Source: Pseudoips prasinana (taxonomy: Eukaryota > Arthropoda > Insecta > Lepidoptera > Nolidae). Taken from it: 64,000 nucleotides of DNA. A program made the translations under genes and the position numbers. Below the pieces are notes generated by a model, which did no database searches, was not told the origin of the DNA, and saw only the letters and a program-made list of their open reading frames with translations. The DNA lies in contig OX621245.1 in assembly GCA_951640165.1 (NCBI GenBank), positions 21,754,330-21,818,329 of the forward strand. The letters run 5' to 3'. Below, piece by piece: positions 33,850 to 43,730 of this stretch; positions within the stretch are counted from its first letter, which is position 1; each line of letters begins with the position of its first letter.

Positions 33850-34085
33850 TTGACCGTGCCGCGAAGAGTAAAGTCTCGTGCGGGTTAAATTCCGCAATTT
33901 CGAGTCAACAGCGAACTCTTTTGTATTTATCTTCTCGATTACTAGCTTTATGCCTGCGGCTTCATTGGCGTTATCTCTCAAGAATAGTACGGGTTTTTGG
34001 GATGAAACGTGTCTTAGCCTTTGTTTTAAGCACACACGTTATAGCATTATTTCATGATAATCGGTTGAGTAGTTTAGGTGTCAAA
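33850..34085 (-). mobile_element. Degenerate Helitron-like element
   Basis: The plus strand has 'actagctttatgcctgcggc' at 33941, the complement of a Helitron 3' end (GCCGCAGGC...CTAG|T). The following 'cggttgagtagtttaggtgt' is a body motif of the same element class. The 5' end is not definable and the hairpin arms have decayed. Confidence 0.4.
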
Positions 34086-34411
34086 TGCAGGTACTCTAAC
34101 CACTTACTGTGGTAAAGGGGGCTGTAATCTTAATTTTTAACAGTTAGCTGCTTTTTAGTCTAGTTAGCTGTAACATTGACTCAAACTTAAGAAGAAGTTT
34201 AGGTGTAAACTTAAGGATCTTGGTAGGATATTTTTTGGCATGAAATCTTCGCCCCCAAGGGATGAGATAGGGTGCTGATATGGTAGTATTCGTTGCCGTC
34301 TCGACATACTCGTACCATACGAATAGACTTTCATTATCATCAATATAAATTTTAAATATATGTATGGTATTCACTAGATATTATAAAGAAAATTCATTTA
34401 CTTTACATTTA
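34086..34411. other. No gene seen
   Basis: Nothing recognised; a 76-codon antisense frame has no motif. Confidence 0.4.
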
Positions 34412-34628
34412 CGGGCCAGTTGGAGAAATGCTTGCTTTTCACGCCGGAGGTCGTGGGTTCGATTCCCACCAAGGACAGATATTTGTGAGCATGAACATGT
34501 CTGTTTGTCCTGAGTCTGGGTGTAATTATCTATATAAATATGTATATACAAAATTAAGTTTAAGCTCTGCTTAGTTTGGGATCAGATAGCCGTATGTAAA
34601 TAACGTCCCAGGATATTATTATTATTAT
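34412..34628 (+). mobile_element. SINE family A, full-length
   Basis: Head with perfect box B (gggttcgattcccacc at about 34455-34470) and 'gacagatatttgtgagcatg' body. It lacks a short part of the middle ('tagtatatcagtt' region) but keeps the 'gtcccaggat' and ATT tail. Confidence 0.7.
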
Positions 34629-35269
34629 ACTTTTATTGTGTGTTTTGTGAGAACTAGTATTGAACCGTACTGAACGGATTTGGATGCGGTTTTCACTAAT
34701 GGATAACTCTGTTAGCGGACAAAAAAAAAACGGCAATCCTACCAAAACTTGCATGAAACACCTACTATTAAATAGGCTGTTTTTTATATACGAAATAAAT
34801 ATGTGAACCCGAAGTCAACAACTTCGAACTTTCTATAGTATTTATATCGACGTGGATTAGGTAGCGCTCATAAAAACCAACGGAGTGAATATTTAAGGTT
34901 AATAATGTTCATGAAGATAGAATAGAAAGATATGATATCTTTTTGTCCATAAGCTTCGCCTTGACAAAAAAAGGTTGCTTTAGTTTCAAAATGGAAATAG
35001 TAGAAATAGGATAGAATAGTGAAATATCTCTAAATAAAGTGTAGGTACATAATAAAAAACGATTAACTCTTCCTGTGTGCCAGGTTACTTAGACCTAGCG
35101 GGCACTAAATCGGAACATTTGTTCCAAGTAACTTTCAATAATTGCAAAATGTTGGTAGGTACCCTTGTAAATTATATATCTATATTATTATTTATTTATA
35201 TTGTTGTATATATTTATTTTATATATTCATATATAATATTTATATGGATGTACTCTCCGTTACGTGAAG
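34629..35269. other. No gene seen
   Basis: AT-rich. 'ccgtactgaacggatttgga' at about 34667 resembles the interior of lepidopteran Helitron-type repeats. Confidence 0.35.
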
Positions 35270-35492
35270 TTTCTTTTTATTCTTTCTTTTTTCATTTAGT
35301 AATATGTTTTGTATGTCTTCTTAACTTGCTTTGTGCTTTATCCAAATTTTATAGTGCACCTACTATAGTTTTGTCTGCATCACCCAAAGGTCGACTGGCA
35401 GAAAATGCCTACGGCATTAAGTCCGCCTCTGTACTTATATGTGCATGAGGTTTTAAAATAAATAAATAAAATAAAATAAATAAAAAATAGGA
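35270..35492 (+). repeat. LINE 3' end with (aaat)n tail
   Basis: 'aaaggtcgactggcagaaaa' is followed by the small hairpin 'tgcctacggcatta' and 'agtccgcctctgtactt'. It ends in an AAATA/AAAAT tail (35455-35488). This resembles LINE 3' ends common in moths. Coding part absent. Confidence 0.5.
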
Positions 35493-35565
35493 AGTCCAGC
35501 TTTGTGTTAAATACGCCTGACCCTTACCCCACCCCAATGAGCTCTGGCGACCTTACACCTCTTGA

Positions 35566-35735
35566 CGGTACAGGTTTGGTTGTACGGGATAATATTTTAG
35601 GTCTATTCTCTTTGGCTACTGTAGTAGAAAATTATTATTCAGTTCAGTTAACATTAATGAATAATTCATATAATTTTGGATATTTTACAAATGAGTCAAG
35701 TAAATTAATTCACCTCCATTAAAATAATTCTAATC
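35566..35735 (+). repeat. Direct repeat R, copy 1
   Basis: Shares 'ggtacaggtttggttgtacg', 'tattcagttcagttaaca' and 'ggatattttacaaa' in order with 37959-38130. Roughly 80-85 percent alike by eye. The two copies flank a SINE/RTE cluster and a mariner. Confidence 0.65.
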
Positions 35736-35762
35736 TAAAATTATATGTAGGTATTGATCGTT

Positions 35763-35869
35763 ATCAATGTCGGCGTGGTTGGCAAATGGCAGGACAGATA
35801 TTTGTGTGCATGAGCATGTCTGTTTATCCTGAGTCTGAGCGTAATTATAAGTATGCATTTACAATAGAA
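35763..35869 (+). mobile_element. SINE family A, 5' half, split by RTE insertion
   Basis: The copy begins at the head (box B region partly deleted: 'ggcaaatggcaggacag') and proceeds to 'atttacaatagaa' (35857-35869). It resumes at 36388 after an RTE insertion. Confidence 0.7.
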
Positions 35870-36387
35870 TTACAATCGCAGAATCCAACTCGGCTGGGCA
35901 GCGTTCGGGAAGCTACGTAATATGTTCTCGTCCCAAATACCGCAGTGTCTCAAGTCGAAAGTCTTCGACCAGTGTTTGTTGCCATTGATGACTTACGGAA
36001 CGGAGACGTGGTCGCTCACTATGTGCCTTATCAGGCGGCTCAAGGTCACCCAAAGAGCAATGGAAAGAGCTATGCTTGGAGTTTCCCTGCGAGATCAAAT
36101 CAGAAATGCTGAGGTCCGCAGGCGAACCAAAGTAACCGACATAGCCGTAAGAATTGGCAAGCTGAAGTGGCAGTGGGCAGAGCACATAGCTCGTAGAGCC
36201 GACGGCCGCTGGGGCAGAAAGGTTCTCGAGTGGCCACCACGAACCGGAAGATGCAGCATGGGCAGGCCCCCTACAAGATGGACCGATGATCTTGTGCGGG
36301 TCGCTGGAAATCGCTGGATCCGGATAGCGCAAGACCGGCAATTGTGGAGATCTTTGGGGGAGGCTGATATGATGATTTACAATAGAA
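35870..36387 (+). mobile_element. 5'-truncated RTE-type LINE inserted in a SINE
   Basis: The inserted part is 35870-36374, flanked by a 13-bp target duplication atttacaatagaa (35857-35869 and 36375-36387). The 3' end is 'ggctgatatgatg', a GAT-type tail. Only the C-terminal coding part of the reverse transcriptase is present, as expected from incomplete reverse transcription. Confidence 0.85.
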
Positions 36388-36401
36388 AACTAGTTATGTA
36401 G
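35922..36401 (+). pseudogene. RTE reverse-transcriptase C-terminal fragment
   Basis: This open frame carries motifs of the RTE-type LINE C-terminus common in Lepidoptera: TYGTETWSLT, VTQRAMERAMLGVSLRD, RRRTKVTDIA, KWQWAEHIARR, GRPPTRWTDDL and WRSLGEA. RT catalytic boxes and the endonuclease are absent, so it cannot work alone. The last ~9 residues (from 36375) come from the target SINE. The antisense frame of similar length is a shadow. Confidence 0.85.
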
Positions 36402-36492
36402 TATATCATATAATCTGGTTACCATAGTACAAGCTCTGCTAAGTTTGGGATCAGATGATCGTGTGTGAATAATGTTCCAGGATATTATTTAT
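36388..36492 (+). mobile_element. SINE family A, 3' half
   Basis: 'tagttatgtagtatatcata' through 'aagtttgggatcagatgatc' to 'gttccaggatatta'. Continues the copy from 35763-35869. Confidence 0.7.
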
Positions 36493-36642
36493 TTATAGTT
36501 ATTTAAGTTGCTGACCGTACCATAAGTAAGAGGATTTAAAGCCCTTTGTAAATTATAACCGTGTGCATATATTGTTGTAGGTCGCCAGTATTTTGAGCTT
36601 ATGATAGAGCCTATAAGCAGGGTTGATACCTATGTAATATTA

Positions 36643-37924
36643 GGTCTTTACCTATGAAATTGCCGTTCTGCAGTACTGGCCATTTCAAATCAAAATAATT
36701 TTTGTTTGGCTAAGAATTCTAATTTCAAATTAATTTTATTTTAAAAACATGGATTCTTTTTTCCAAAAGTAGTCATTTCTTTATTGATTAGTGTTACATT
36801 TTCATCGCATTTCAATCTTTTTCGTCATCATGGATACGTTAAAAATTCGAGTAATTATGGAATATGAGTACCGTCGTGGCAGCAACGCGGCACAAGCGGC
36901 ACGCAACATCAACGACGTTTACGGAGCTAACACTACAAACCAACGCATCACCTGTTATTGGTTTGCTCGCTTCCGTTCTGGAAATTTCGACCTGAAAAAT
37001 GAACCTCGCGGTCGTCCGAAGACTTTGGTCGACAATGACGAATTAAAGGCGGTTGTGGAAGCTGATGATACACAATCTACGGCTGAATTAGCAGCCGCTT
37101 TCGACGTTAGCGTCAAAACAATATTGGTCCATTTGCGTCAAATTGGCAAGGTAAAAAAGCTTGACAAATGGGTGCCCCACGAACTCAATGATCGCCAGCG
37201 CGAAGTACGCGTCGAGACGTGCCTTGCACTGCTCAACAGACACACAAATGAAGGAATTTTGAACCGCATTGTTACCTGCGATGAAAAATGGATTCTGTTT
37301 GATAACCGCAAGCGCTCAGCAAGTTGGTTGGATCCTGGTTCAGCACCTAAACAATGCCCTAAACGAAAACTTACCCCTAGAAAAGTGATGGTCACTGTTT
37401 GGTGGTCTAGCGCCGGTGTGATTCATCACAGCTTCTTACCAAACGGGGTGAGCATTACTGCAGATGTGTACTGTGAAGAACTGAGCACAATGATGGAGAA
37501 GCTGGCGCATCTCCAACCAGCATTGGTCAATCGCTCGTCTCCGCTGCTCCTGCACGACAACGCGCGACCTCATACTGCACAGCAGACGGTCTCCAAGTTG
37601 CAAGAACTGGGGTTGGAAGCTCTCCGTCATCCGCCCTACTCACCAGACCTTGCGCCTACAGACTACTACTTTTTCCAGAATTTGGATAACTTCTTGGCGG
37701 GAAAAAAATTCAATACCCGAGAGGCAGTACAAAATGCCTTTGAAGAATTTGTTGCCTCCCGTCCAGCTGATTTCTTTAAGAAGGGCATCAATAAACTGCC
37801 ACTGCGATGGCAAAGATGCATTGATTGCATGGGTGATTACTTCGATTAATACAAATAAAAAAATTCATGAAAAAAATTCGTTTAAATTTTTTCATACAAA
37901 GCGGCAATTTCATAGGTAAAGACC
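36643..37924 (+). mobile_element. mariner transposon, copy 2, apparently intact (1,282 bp)
   Basis: Inverted ends (ggtctttacctatgaaatt and its complement) are flanked by TA (36641-36642 and 37925-37926). Length equals that of copy 1. The transposase frame is open throughout. Ends and coding region are all present, so this could be an active autonomous element. Confidence 0.95.
36830..37849 (+). CDS. mariner transposase, DD34D, 339 aa
   Basis: The enzyme cuts mariner DNA at its inverted repeats and inserts it at TA sites, in the nucleus. The start chosen is MDTLKIRV at 36830; an upstream in-frame ATG at 36791 would add 13 residues unlike mariner N-termini. The N-terminal half has the paired helix-turn-helix DNA-binding region, with the TCYWFARF-like segment (ITCYWFARF here) and RGRPKTL linker. 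The catalytic triad is D in CDEKW, D in LLHDNARPH and D in PTDYYFF, with exactly 34 residues between the last two. The WVPHEL motif of mariners is present. Length fits the family (about 330-350). There is no frameshift or stop, unlike the copy at 20739-21797. Confidence 0.95.
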   Translation: MDTLKIRVIMEYEYRRGSNAAQAARNINDVYGANTTNQRITCYWFARFRSGNFDLKNEPRGRPKTLVDNDELKAVVEADDTQSTAELAAAFDVSVKTILVHLRQIGKVKKLDKWVPHELNDRQREVRVETCLALLNRHTNEGILNRIVTCDEKWILFDNRKRSASWLDPGSAPKQCPKRKLTPRKVMVTVWWSSAGVIHHSFLPNGVSITADVYCEELSTMMEKLAHLQPALVNRSSPLLLHDNARPHTAQQTVSKLQELGLEALRHPPYSPDLAPTDYYFFQNLDNFLAGKKFNTREAVQNAFEEFVASRPADFFKKGINKLPLRWQRCIDCMGDYFD

Positions 37925-37958
37925 TATTATAATAATTACGAAACTACCTAATAAAACA

Positions 37959-38130
37959 GGGTACAGGTTTGGTTGTACGGGGATAATGTTTTAGGTGTAT
38001 TGACGTTGGCTAGTGCAGTAGAAAATCATTATTCAGTTCAGTTAACAGTAATGAATAATTAATATGAATTAGGATATTTTACAAACGAGTGAAGTTAATA
38101 ATCTCCATTTAAATAATTCAGCCATCTATA
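37959..38130 (+). repeat. Direct repeat R, copy 2
   Basis: See 35566-35735; same phrases in the same order with scattered substitutions. It begins about 30 bp after the mariner. Confidence 0.65.
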
Positions 38131-40133
38131 ACTAGATATAATTTTAAATTAATTTCAGAATGTTGAAGGCACTGTCATTGATTTGTCATTTTCCCATAGG
38201 TTATATTTTTTTGCGCCTGGGTGTAATTTGTATCAATAAAATGCATGTTTCCAAGTCACCCGCGATTCAGAGATTTAAGACTATAATACTATTTAAATAT
38301 ATAAAAATATATATTTATTCAAAATTACGTCTTATACAAAAGTAAAAAAAACAAATTGTTCAAAAATTGGTTTTGTGTTTATTTCATGGGTCGATAACGT
38401 TCCTTAATTTTCCTTTACGGTTCATGTTACACCTTATATGGCCCCTATTAAAGTATTTATTGAATAACGTAAATGATAATGTTACAATATATACTAAAAT
38501 ATTTAGTAAGTATGTAATTTGTTGGTATATCTACATTTACGACACAATTTGCATACATACAATTAGGTTAAATAATACACATTGCACAATAATATTATTC
38601 AACCTAATTTAAATTTTTTAAAACTAATTTATTAATACTTTGTTTGAAGACAAAAAGCGAGTAGAACCATAGTTACCAAGTAAAATTATATCAAATTTCC
38701 TTACTATTCAAGACGGTCTGAAGCACTTAATTTCAGGTAAACGTTAACAAAGATGGAAATAATAACAATAAGAAGGAATTAAGAGACCTTAATAACGGAG
38801 AGACCTTGTTTCTCTTAATGACGTGGTTATTTGGTGATAGCTTTATGTTTATTGTTTGGGACAAATCCCTTAAATGTATGTTAAGATTTCTATTATCAAA
38901 GTTGTTAGTTAATGAGGAAGTTACTCAATCTGTTCATAAGATACAAATTGAACGAAACGAGACCACATATCCCATTTATTTAATGGCAAAATGTAAATTA
39001 CATTTCGTTTGATATTTTGTACGATAAATTCTCTATATTTATCGTAAAAGACAACTAAATATGAATAGATAACTGATTTTGGAGATCCGCACTCATAAGA
39101 AAAAAAACCTTTACAGGTTCACTTCGTTGTCTGTCCGTCCCTCTGACCGTTTTCAGAACCGTGGAGGTGTTCAATGATTGAATATCACATAGCATTCCTT
39201 AAAACTGTTAAAGACACAAACATCTAAGTTAACATAATCAAAAGGAACGGACCTTTATGCCGCATATTTGCATACTCATAATTAAGACAGAACGTTCTCG
39301 TGGTCCTAGAATTGTGTAATTTGACAAGTATCAATTGCCTTAAAGTACTAACTTATACTAAAATAATATTAAAAAGTGTATGATTTGTGTTTTTTTTTTG
39401 TTGCGAAATAATTCAAAAACTACTGAACTGAAAAGATAAATTGTTTGACTAATGGATTCCTCTATTATCACCGAGTAACATAGGCTATATTGTTAATCAA
39501 ATTAATTTAGGGAACCTTGCCAAAATTACAGTAATGGAACCCAAGGTGCAATAAAATAACATAAGAATAAGAATAATTTATTTCCCACAAAAAAATGCAC
39601 AATTTACAATAGTGCCTTTAAATAGTAACAAAAAATAGAATTGAACTCTGGTACCCATGATAACACTCTTTACACCGCATGCGCTGTGAAAATTATTGAT
39701 GATAAAACAAAATACTGTAGGGCAATATTAAAGAATCTTTTTGAAATAAAAAAATATTTGCAAGACCACATGTGGGTAACTATATGAAAACGCGAGGTTA
39801 TTATAGTTGGAGGAACAACATTTAGCGTTCGTAGCGTCTGGTTGAAATAATTTCTAGTAATTCATTTCATTGGACTCGATTTAAATGCAATTTTTGATAG
39901 AGACAGTTTTACTCATCACTTGTCATAAAATATTTGATATTAATAAATGAAAACCCGTGTGAACTCTAAGCTGGTCGCTAGTAAAATTTTATCCCAAAAC
40001 AGGAAAGGAGATCGGCAACCGGCCCATACAAACATGGCCTGCAATGGACATAAATAAAACAATATGCATTTTGAAGGGGTACTAATATTCTATCGCTCTG
40101 TATATTTACTTTTTATGTAAAACATGGGAATTA
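38131..40133. other. AT-rich stretch, no gene seen
   Basis: Several short AT-rich frames, none with motifs. A piece near 39395-39500 (caaaaactactgaactg ... cataggctatatt) resembles the interior of the Helitron family at 56335 and 60933. Confidence 0.45.
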
Positions 40134-40137
40134 TGTA

Positions 40138-40605
40138 TATCGGCGCAACAACATTACTTAACCAAAAACAAATGCGTCATAGGAGTAGTTTTAAGTCTTT
40201 GTTTAAATTACTCTTAAATAGTTAGTTAAACTTAATGAATTTAGTGTTAAAAATCAAGTTACGATTTATAAACCATCTTAACATTTGTACAATTGATGAT
40301 TTCAATAGTTTAATTTACATTCGTTCATCGAACAAAGAAAATACGTAACATGTTTGTCGCCGCACATTTCGTATAAATACGGCCGACGTGTCGAGTACAA
40401 ATCACTTTCGCTCGAGCCGTCGGACCGTACGGATCACCTTGTATCGAAGATTGTTATGGAATAAAACTTCACGAAACATATTTCGGGTTTTACTATCGCC
40501 ATGAGTAAACAACCTTCAGTGGATAACCAACGTGCAGATAATAGTGACGTCAGTCTTGCTGACGTCATCATGACTAACGACAACGATACCCCCGTTTCTC
40601 CGTTA
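40138..40605 (+). repeat. 5' LTR (468 bp)
   Basis: Contains TATAAATA (40372-40379), an Inr-like TCACTT about 30 bases later (40402-40407) and AATAAA (40460-40465), so U3, R and U5 can be read. Two copies of the CRE-type palindrome TGACGTCA lie at 40545-40552 and 40560-40567. A start codon at 40501 lies within it. Confidence 0.85.
40372..40407 (+). promoter_or_regulatory. LTR promoter: TATA box and initiator
   Basis: TATAAATA at 40372 and TCACTT at 40402, with spacing of about 30 bases from the TATA to the presumed start. The 3' LTR has the same TATA at about 43698, but its initiator is cut off by the LINE insertion. Confidence 0.6.
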
Positions 40606-40689
40606 TCAGAAGTGGGATTCACCCAGAAGATGACCAGCGTGAAAACACCCTTGATGACGAAGATTGGTGCTTACTTGGGGAGCAGCTAA
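40501..40689 (+). CDS. Short ORF beginning inside the 5' LTR (62 aa)
   Basis: ATG in good context (tcgccATGA) starts 105 nt before the LTR end and the frame reads across the LTR end and the primer site. It begins MSKQPSVDNQRADNSD and is polar and acidic, with no domain I recognise. It may be the stump of a gag gene cut short at the TAA near 40687, or meaningless. No match is claimed. Confidence 0.3.
   Translation: MSKQPSVDNQRADNSDVSLADVIMTNDNDTPVSPLSEVGFTQKMTSVKTPLMTKIGAYLGSS
40606..40620 (+). promoter_or_regulatory. Primer-binding site, tRNA-Leu-like
   Basis: tcagaagtgggattc begins at the first base after the LTR. It equals the complement of part of the acceptor and T-arm of insect tRNA-Leu(CAA) as I know it, offset by a few bases from the CCA end. 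The match stops at 15 nt. Confidence 0.55.
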
Positions 40690-41299
40690 ATCGTAATTTT
40701 ATGGAGCTGATAGAGGCAATGAGTCCTTTGTAGGACTGCTTTCATGATGTCTTTGAGTCAGGCGGGTTTCGGCGTGGCTGTCACACGTTTTTGACTTTTT
40801 GACTTTGTCGGGGTGTCTACGTACAGCATTTCGACCATTACTTTCTATTCTATCCCTAGTGCCCTGAATGCAGTTTGCACATACTTCAGTACGTTTGTTA
40901 GGAGTAGCTCATTGTAGTCTCCTGGTGCTGGATATGCCACTCGCAGGTTGGCTATTCTGTGTCATACCATAGTGGTGGTACTGCTACTATTAGTCGTAGT
41001 TGGTTCCATCCACCTGTACTTTCATTGGGTTTTGAACCAGCTTTTCTCTACTCCTTTTATGAGTTTGGAGTGTTCCTTGATTTTGGTTCACCTTTGGTTG
41101 TGATTAACTGAGGATTTATCTTTGGGGACTGCTCAAGGGCTATCACAAATTAGTTGATTGACTGATTTGTTTTTCGCATTTAGCCTCCTGATTGGGCCAT
41201 TGTGCGTGGGCTTGTTTGGCTCCTCTAACCATTTTGGTTCTGTCCGCAGGTTTAAGACGCCTCGAAGATCAGGTTTGAGTACTTCCTGTAGTGTCTACG
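40690..41299 (-). other. Interior of the LTR element, probably 3' part of an antisense LINE
   Basis: No clear frame. It adjoins and may belong to the antisense LINE fragment at 41300-41935. Confidence 0.3.
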
Positions 41300-41935
41300 G
41301 GTCATTTAGGAACTTTGCCCGTTGGCAGGAAGAGCTACTGCATTGTGGCGGTATGTTTGCTGGTGATTCTTCAAATTCAGTGCACCCACCCTCTGCAGGG
41401 GGCTGTCTGTCGCTACTCTGAAGGAGTGTTTGTTTAGTCTGCAGTGTCATTATGTCACACATCACGCCCATTGTGGCACATTGGAGCTTCTTCTTTGTCA
41501 TCCATGAGGTGCATGTGACTTTCCCGGTATAATGTTTCCGCAGCCTAGCTTTGCTGAGCCTTAAGGCTTTGGCCGCAGCTTCTCGTTAAACTCCAGATGC
41601 AACGGTCTGAGGTATGGTAAGGCCTCCAGAACAGCGTTGGAAGTCGTTCTCATGCTGCTTGCAGTTGCTAGGCATGCTAATCGTTTTTAATTTTAAAGAA
41701 TTTGGAGTTTAGAGATTGCAGTGCTCGTTTGAGTTCTGGGCCACCATACTACTGCACCATAGGTTATCATAGGATGTTTTATCATTATGTAGCCATAGGG
41801 TCATACATGGTTTTAAGCACCACTTCTACCCTATGAACCTTCTACGTTGCCAGAAGGTTGTTTGGGCTTTGTTAATCTTCACCTCCGTGTATTTCTTCCA
41901 GTTAAGTCTTGAATCAAGCGTTATTTAGTACCGTA
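41300..41935 (-). pseudogene. Antisense LINE reverse-transcriptase fragment
   Basis: Reading the minus strand from about 41915 gives LDSRLNWKKYTEVKINKAQ, then TTFWQRRR, a stop, then KWCLKPCMTLW. Further on come LACLATASSMRTT and KALRLSKARLRKH. This order is the region after the catalytic box in I/R1/LOA-type LINEs (LDSKLNW, KAQ.AFWQCRR, GLKP, LACLAITGAMRTTP). Stops and shifts are frequent, so it is old. It lies opposite to the LTR element. Confidence 0.6.
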
Positions 41936-42486
41936 GAATGACGTGGACCAGCTTTAGAACGCTGTTTGCTGCCAGCTGCAGCACTGCGAGCCACGAAAAA
42001 ACTGTCCTAGCCATAGCAGCAAGGAAGGCAGTACCAGCAACATGCCTGGTTCATTGCTGGATAGGCACGTTAACGTCTGTGTCGTTGACACACCAGAGGG
42101 CTGTACAATTTTTTAACTTTTAGCAAGTGAGTTAGTCAGCATAGGCCGAGTGCAGATACTACAATATTGCCGGAAGAATGATTATTTTTAGGAACATCAC
42201 ACAAAGCGTGTGAAGAATGTAGTAAGATTAAACAATCGAGCACCCAAGCTGCTACATCAACTCATCATCTCATTAACAGAAACCAACCAACACCCAGAAG
42301 CAGGAATCTGTGCTGCGCCATGCTCTACAACCTGGTGATCAGTTAACCGTATCGGCGGGAAACGAATAGTCTTCTCACCGGAATTCTGTTGCAGAACCAA
42401 CCAAGCCAATTGCATCAACCTCACGAGACCTCATAAACCATCACAGTAAAGGGCAAGTAACTTAATTCAATAACTCTAAATAACTC
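41936..42486. other. Interior of the LTR element, no feature recognised
   Basis: A 61-codon frame at 41938-42123 has no motif. Composition is balanced to AT-rich. Confidence 0.4.
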
Positions 42487-42538
42487 TACGAGAACTACTA
42501 ATAAACCTACGATCACAGCACCTTCCTAATAATATTTC

Positions 42539-43000
42539 CTTGTATTGTGGCTCTGTATTCCACTGTGTTATCAGCCACTCAAAGCACAATATAACACAAC
42601 TCCTTGTCCCTTAATCTACGAGAACTCTACGAGAAATCTACGAGAACTCTACAAAAACTATACCCACCCTCACCTTCCTAACCTTATTTCCTTGTATTGC
42701 GCTACTGTATGCCACTGTGTTAACAAGCTCCAGAGTACAATACAACTCCTTGACCCTTAATCTACGAGAAATCTACGAGAACTCTACGAGAAATCTACGA
42801 GAACTCTACGAGAAATCTACGAGAATCTACGAGAACTCTACAAAAACTAAACCTATCCTCACCCTCCTAACCTTATTTCCTTGTATTACAAAACTATACA
42901 CCACTGTGTTAACAAGCTGCAGAGCACAATATAAGACCACTCCTTTTTCCTTAATCTACGAGAAATCTACGAGAACTTAATTTTTCTTTACCTACAAAAA
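42539..43000 (+). repeat. Tandem repeat, three ~150-190 bp units with CTACGAGAA subrepeats
   Basis: Three units start with 'ccttgtatt' (about 42539, 42691, 42879). Each continues with 'ccactgtgttaacaagct' or a variant, 'cagagcacaatata' or a variant, 'ccttaatctacgagaa', and then a variable number of 'ctctacgagaaat' or 'ctacgagaa' units. Unit length varies with the number of subrepeats. Confidence 0.75.
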
Positions 43001-43149
43001 TAACAAACCAAAAATAATGATAATAAGCCAACACATGTGTAATGTGACTTGGTTATTGCAATATCTCTATAAATATTAATGAGCAACTTAGTTGCTTACA
43101 GGTACCAAACTCAAAAGCAAAACTTTATTGTTTCAGATTTAAAAGGACA

Positions 43150-43551
43150 ATGAGAACTCTACGAGACCCTCCGAGAACTCTACGAGACCCTCCGAGAACT
43201 CTACGAGACCCTCCGAGAACTCTACGAGATCCTCCGAGAACTCTACGAGAACCTTCGAGAACTCTACGAGACCCTCCGAGAACCTACTCATTGATATTAC
43301 CAAAAGACAGCAACACAAGTTGCTTACAGACTCACTACTCAGAGAAAATTTGTTTCGTTCTTTTCAGGTCTACGAGAATCCATAACAATCTACGAGTATC
43401 CATAAGAATCTACGAGAACCAACGAGGCTGGTGCAGAGCGCGCACCGCCTTTCAGAATGGCCGTATCGGCGCAACAACATTACTTAACCAAAAAGAAATG
43501 CGTCATAGGAGTAGTTTTAAGTCTTTGTTTAAATTACTCTTAAATAGTTAG
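43150..43551 (+). CDS. Open frame over the minisatellite; doubtful
   Basis: 133 codons beginning with repeated RTLRDPP and running into the 3' LTR. The start codon lies directly before the array, and the remaining residues have no motif. The 21-bp unit keeps any stop-free frame open, so the length carries little weight. Confidence 0.15.
   Translation: MRTLRDPPRTLRDPPRTLRDPPRTLRDPPRTLREPSRTLRDPPRTYSLILPKDSNTSCLQTHYSEKICFVLFRSTRIHNNLRVSIRIYENQRGWCRARTAFQNGRIGATTLLNQKEMRHRSSFKSLFKLLLNS
43152..43288 (+). repeat. 21-bp minisatellite, about 6.5 units
   Basis: The unit gagaactctacgagaccctc plus c repeats six to seven times, with a few substitutions. 21 bp is seven codons, and the frame from 43150 reads as repeats of RTLRDPP. 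The same CTACGAGAA core occurs in the region 42539-43000 and again at 43370-43425, so all arrays have a common source. Confidence 0.85.
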
Positions 43552-43730
43552 TTAAACTTAATGAATTTAGTGTTAAAAATCAAGTTACGATTTATAAACC
43601 ATCTTAACATTTGTACAATTGATGATTTCAATAGTTTAATTTACATTCGTTCATCGAACAAAGAAAATACGTAACATGTTTGTCGCCGCACATTTCGTAT
43701 AAATACGGCCGACGTGTCGAGTACAAATCA
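43464..43730 (+). repeat. 3' LTR, left part (267 of 468 bp)
   Basis: Matches 40138-40404 with one seen difference (g at the position of c in 'ccaaaaacaaatgcg'). Interrupted after 'gagtacaaatca' by the LINE. The remaining 201 bp are at 49087-49287; 267 + 201 = 468 exactly. Confidence 0.9.

Noticed and set aside
43150..43290. A repeat protein with RTLRDPP units
   Set aside because: The 21-bp unit length alone keeps a frame open; codons show no sign of protein-level constraint and the frame ends inside the 3' LTR.
40138..43730. Simple segmental duplication instead of LTRs
   Set aside because: The 4-bp TGTA duplication at the outer ends, the adjoining primer-site match and the TATA/AATAAA arrangement favour LTRs, though the lack of a clear polypurine tract leaves some doubt.
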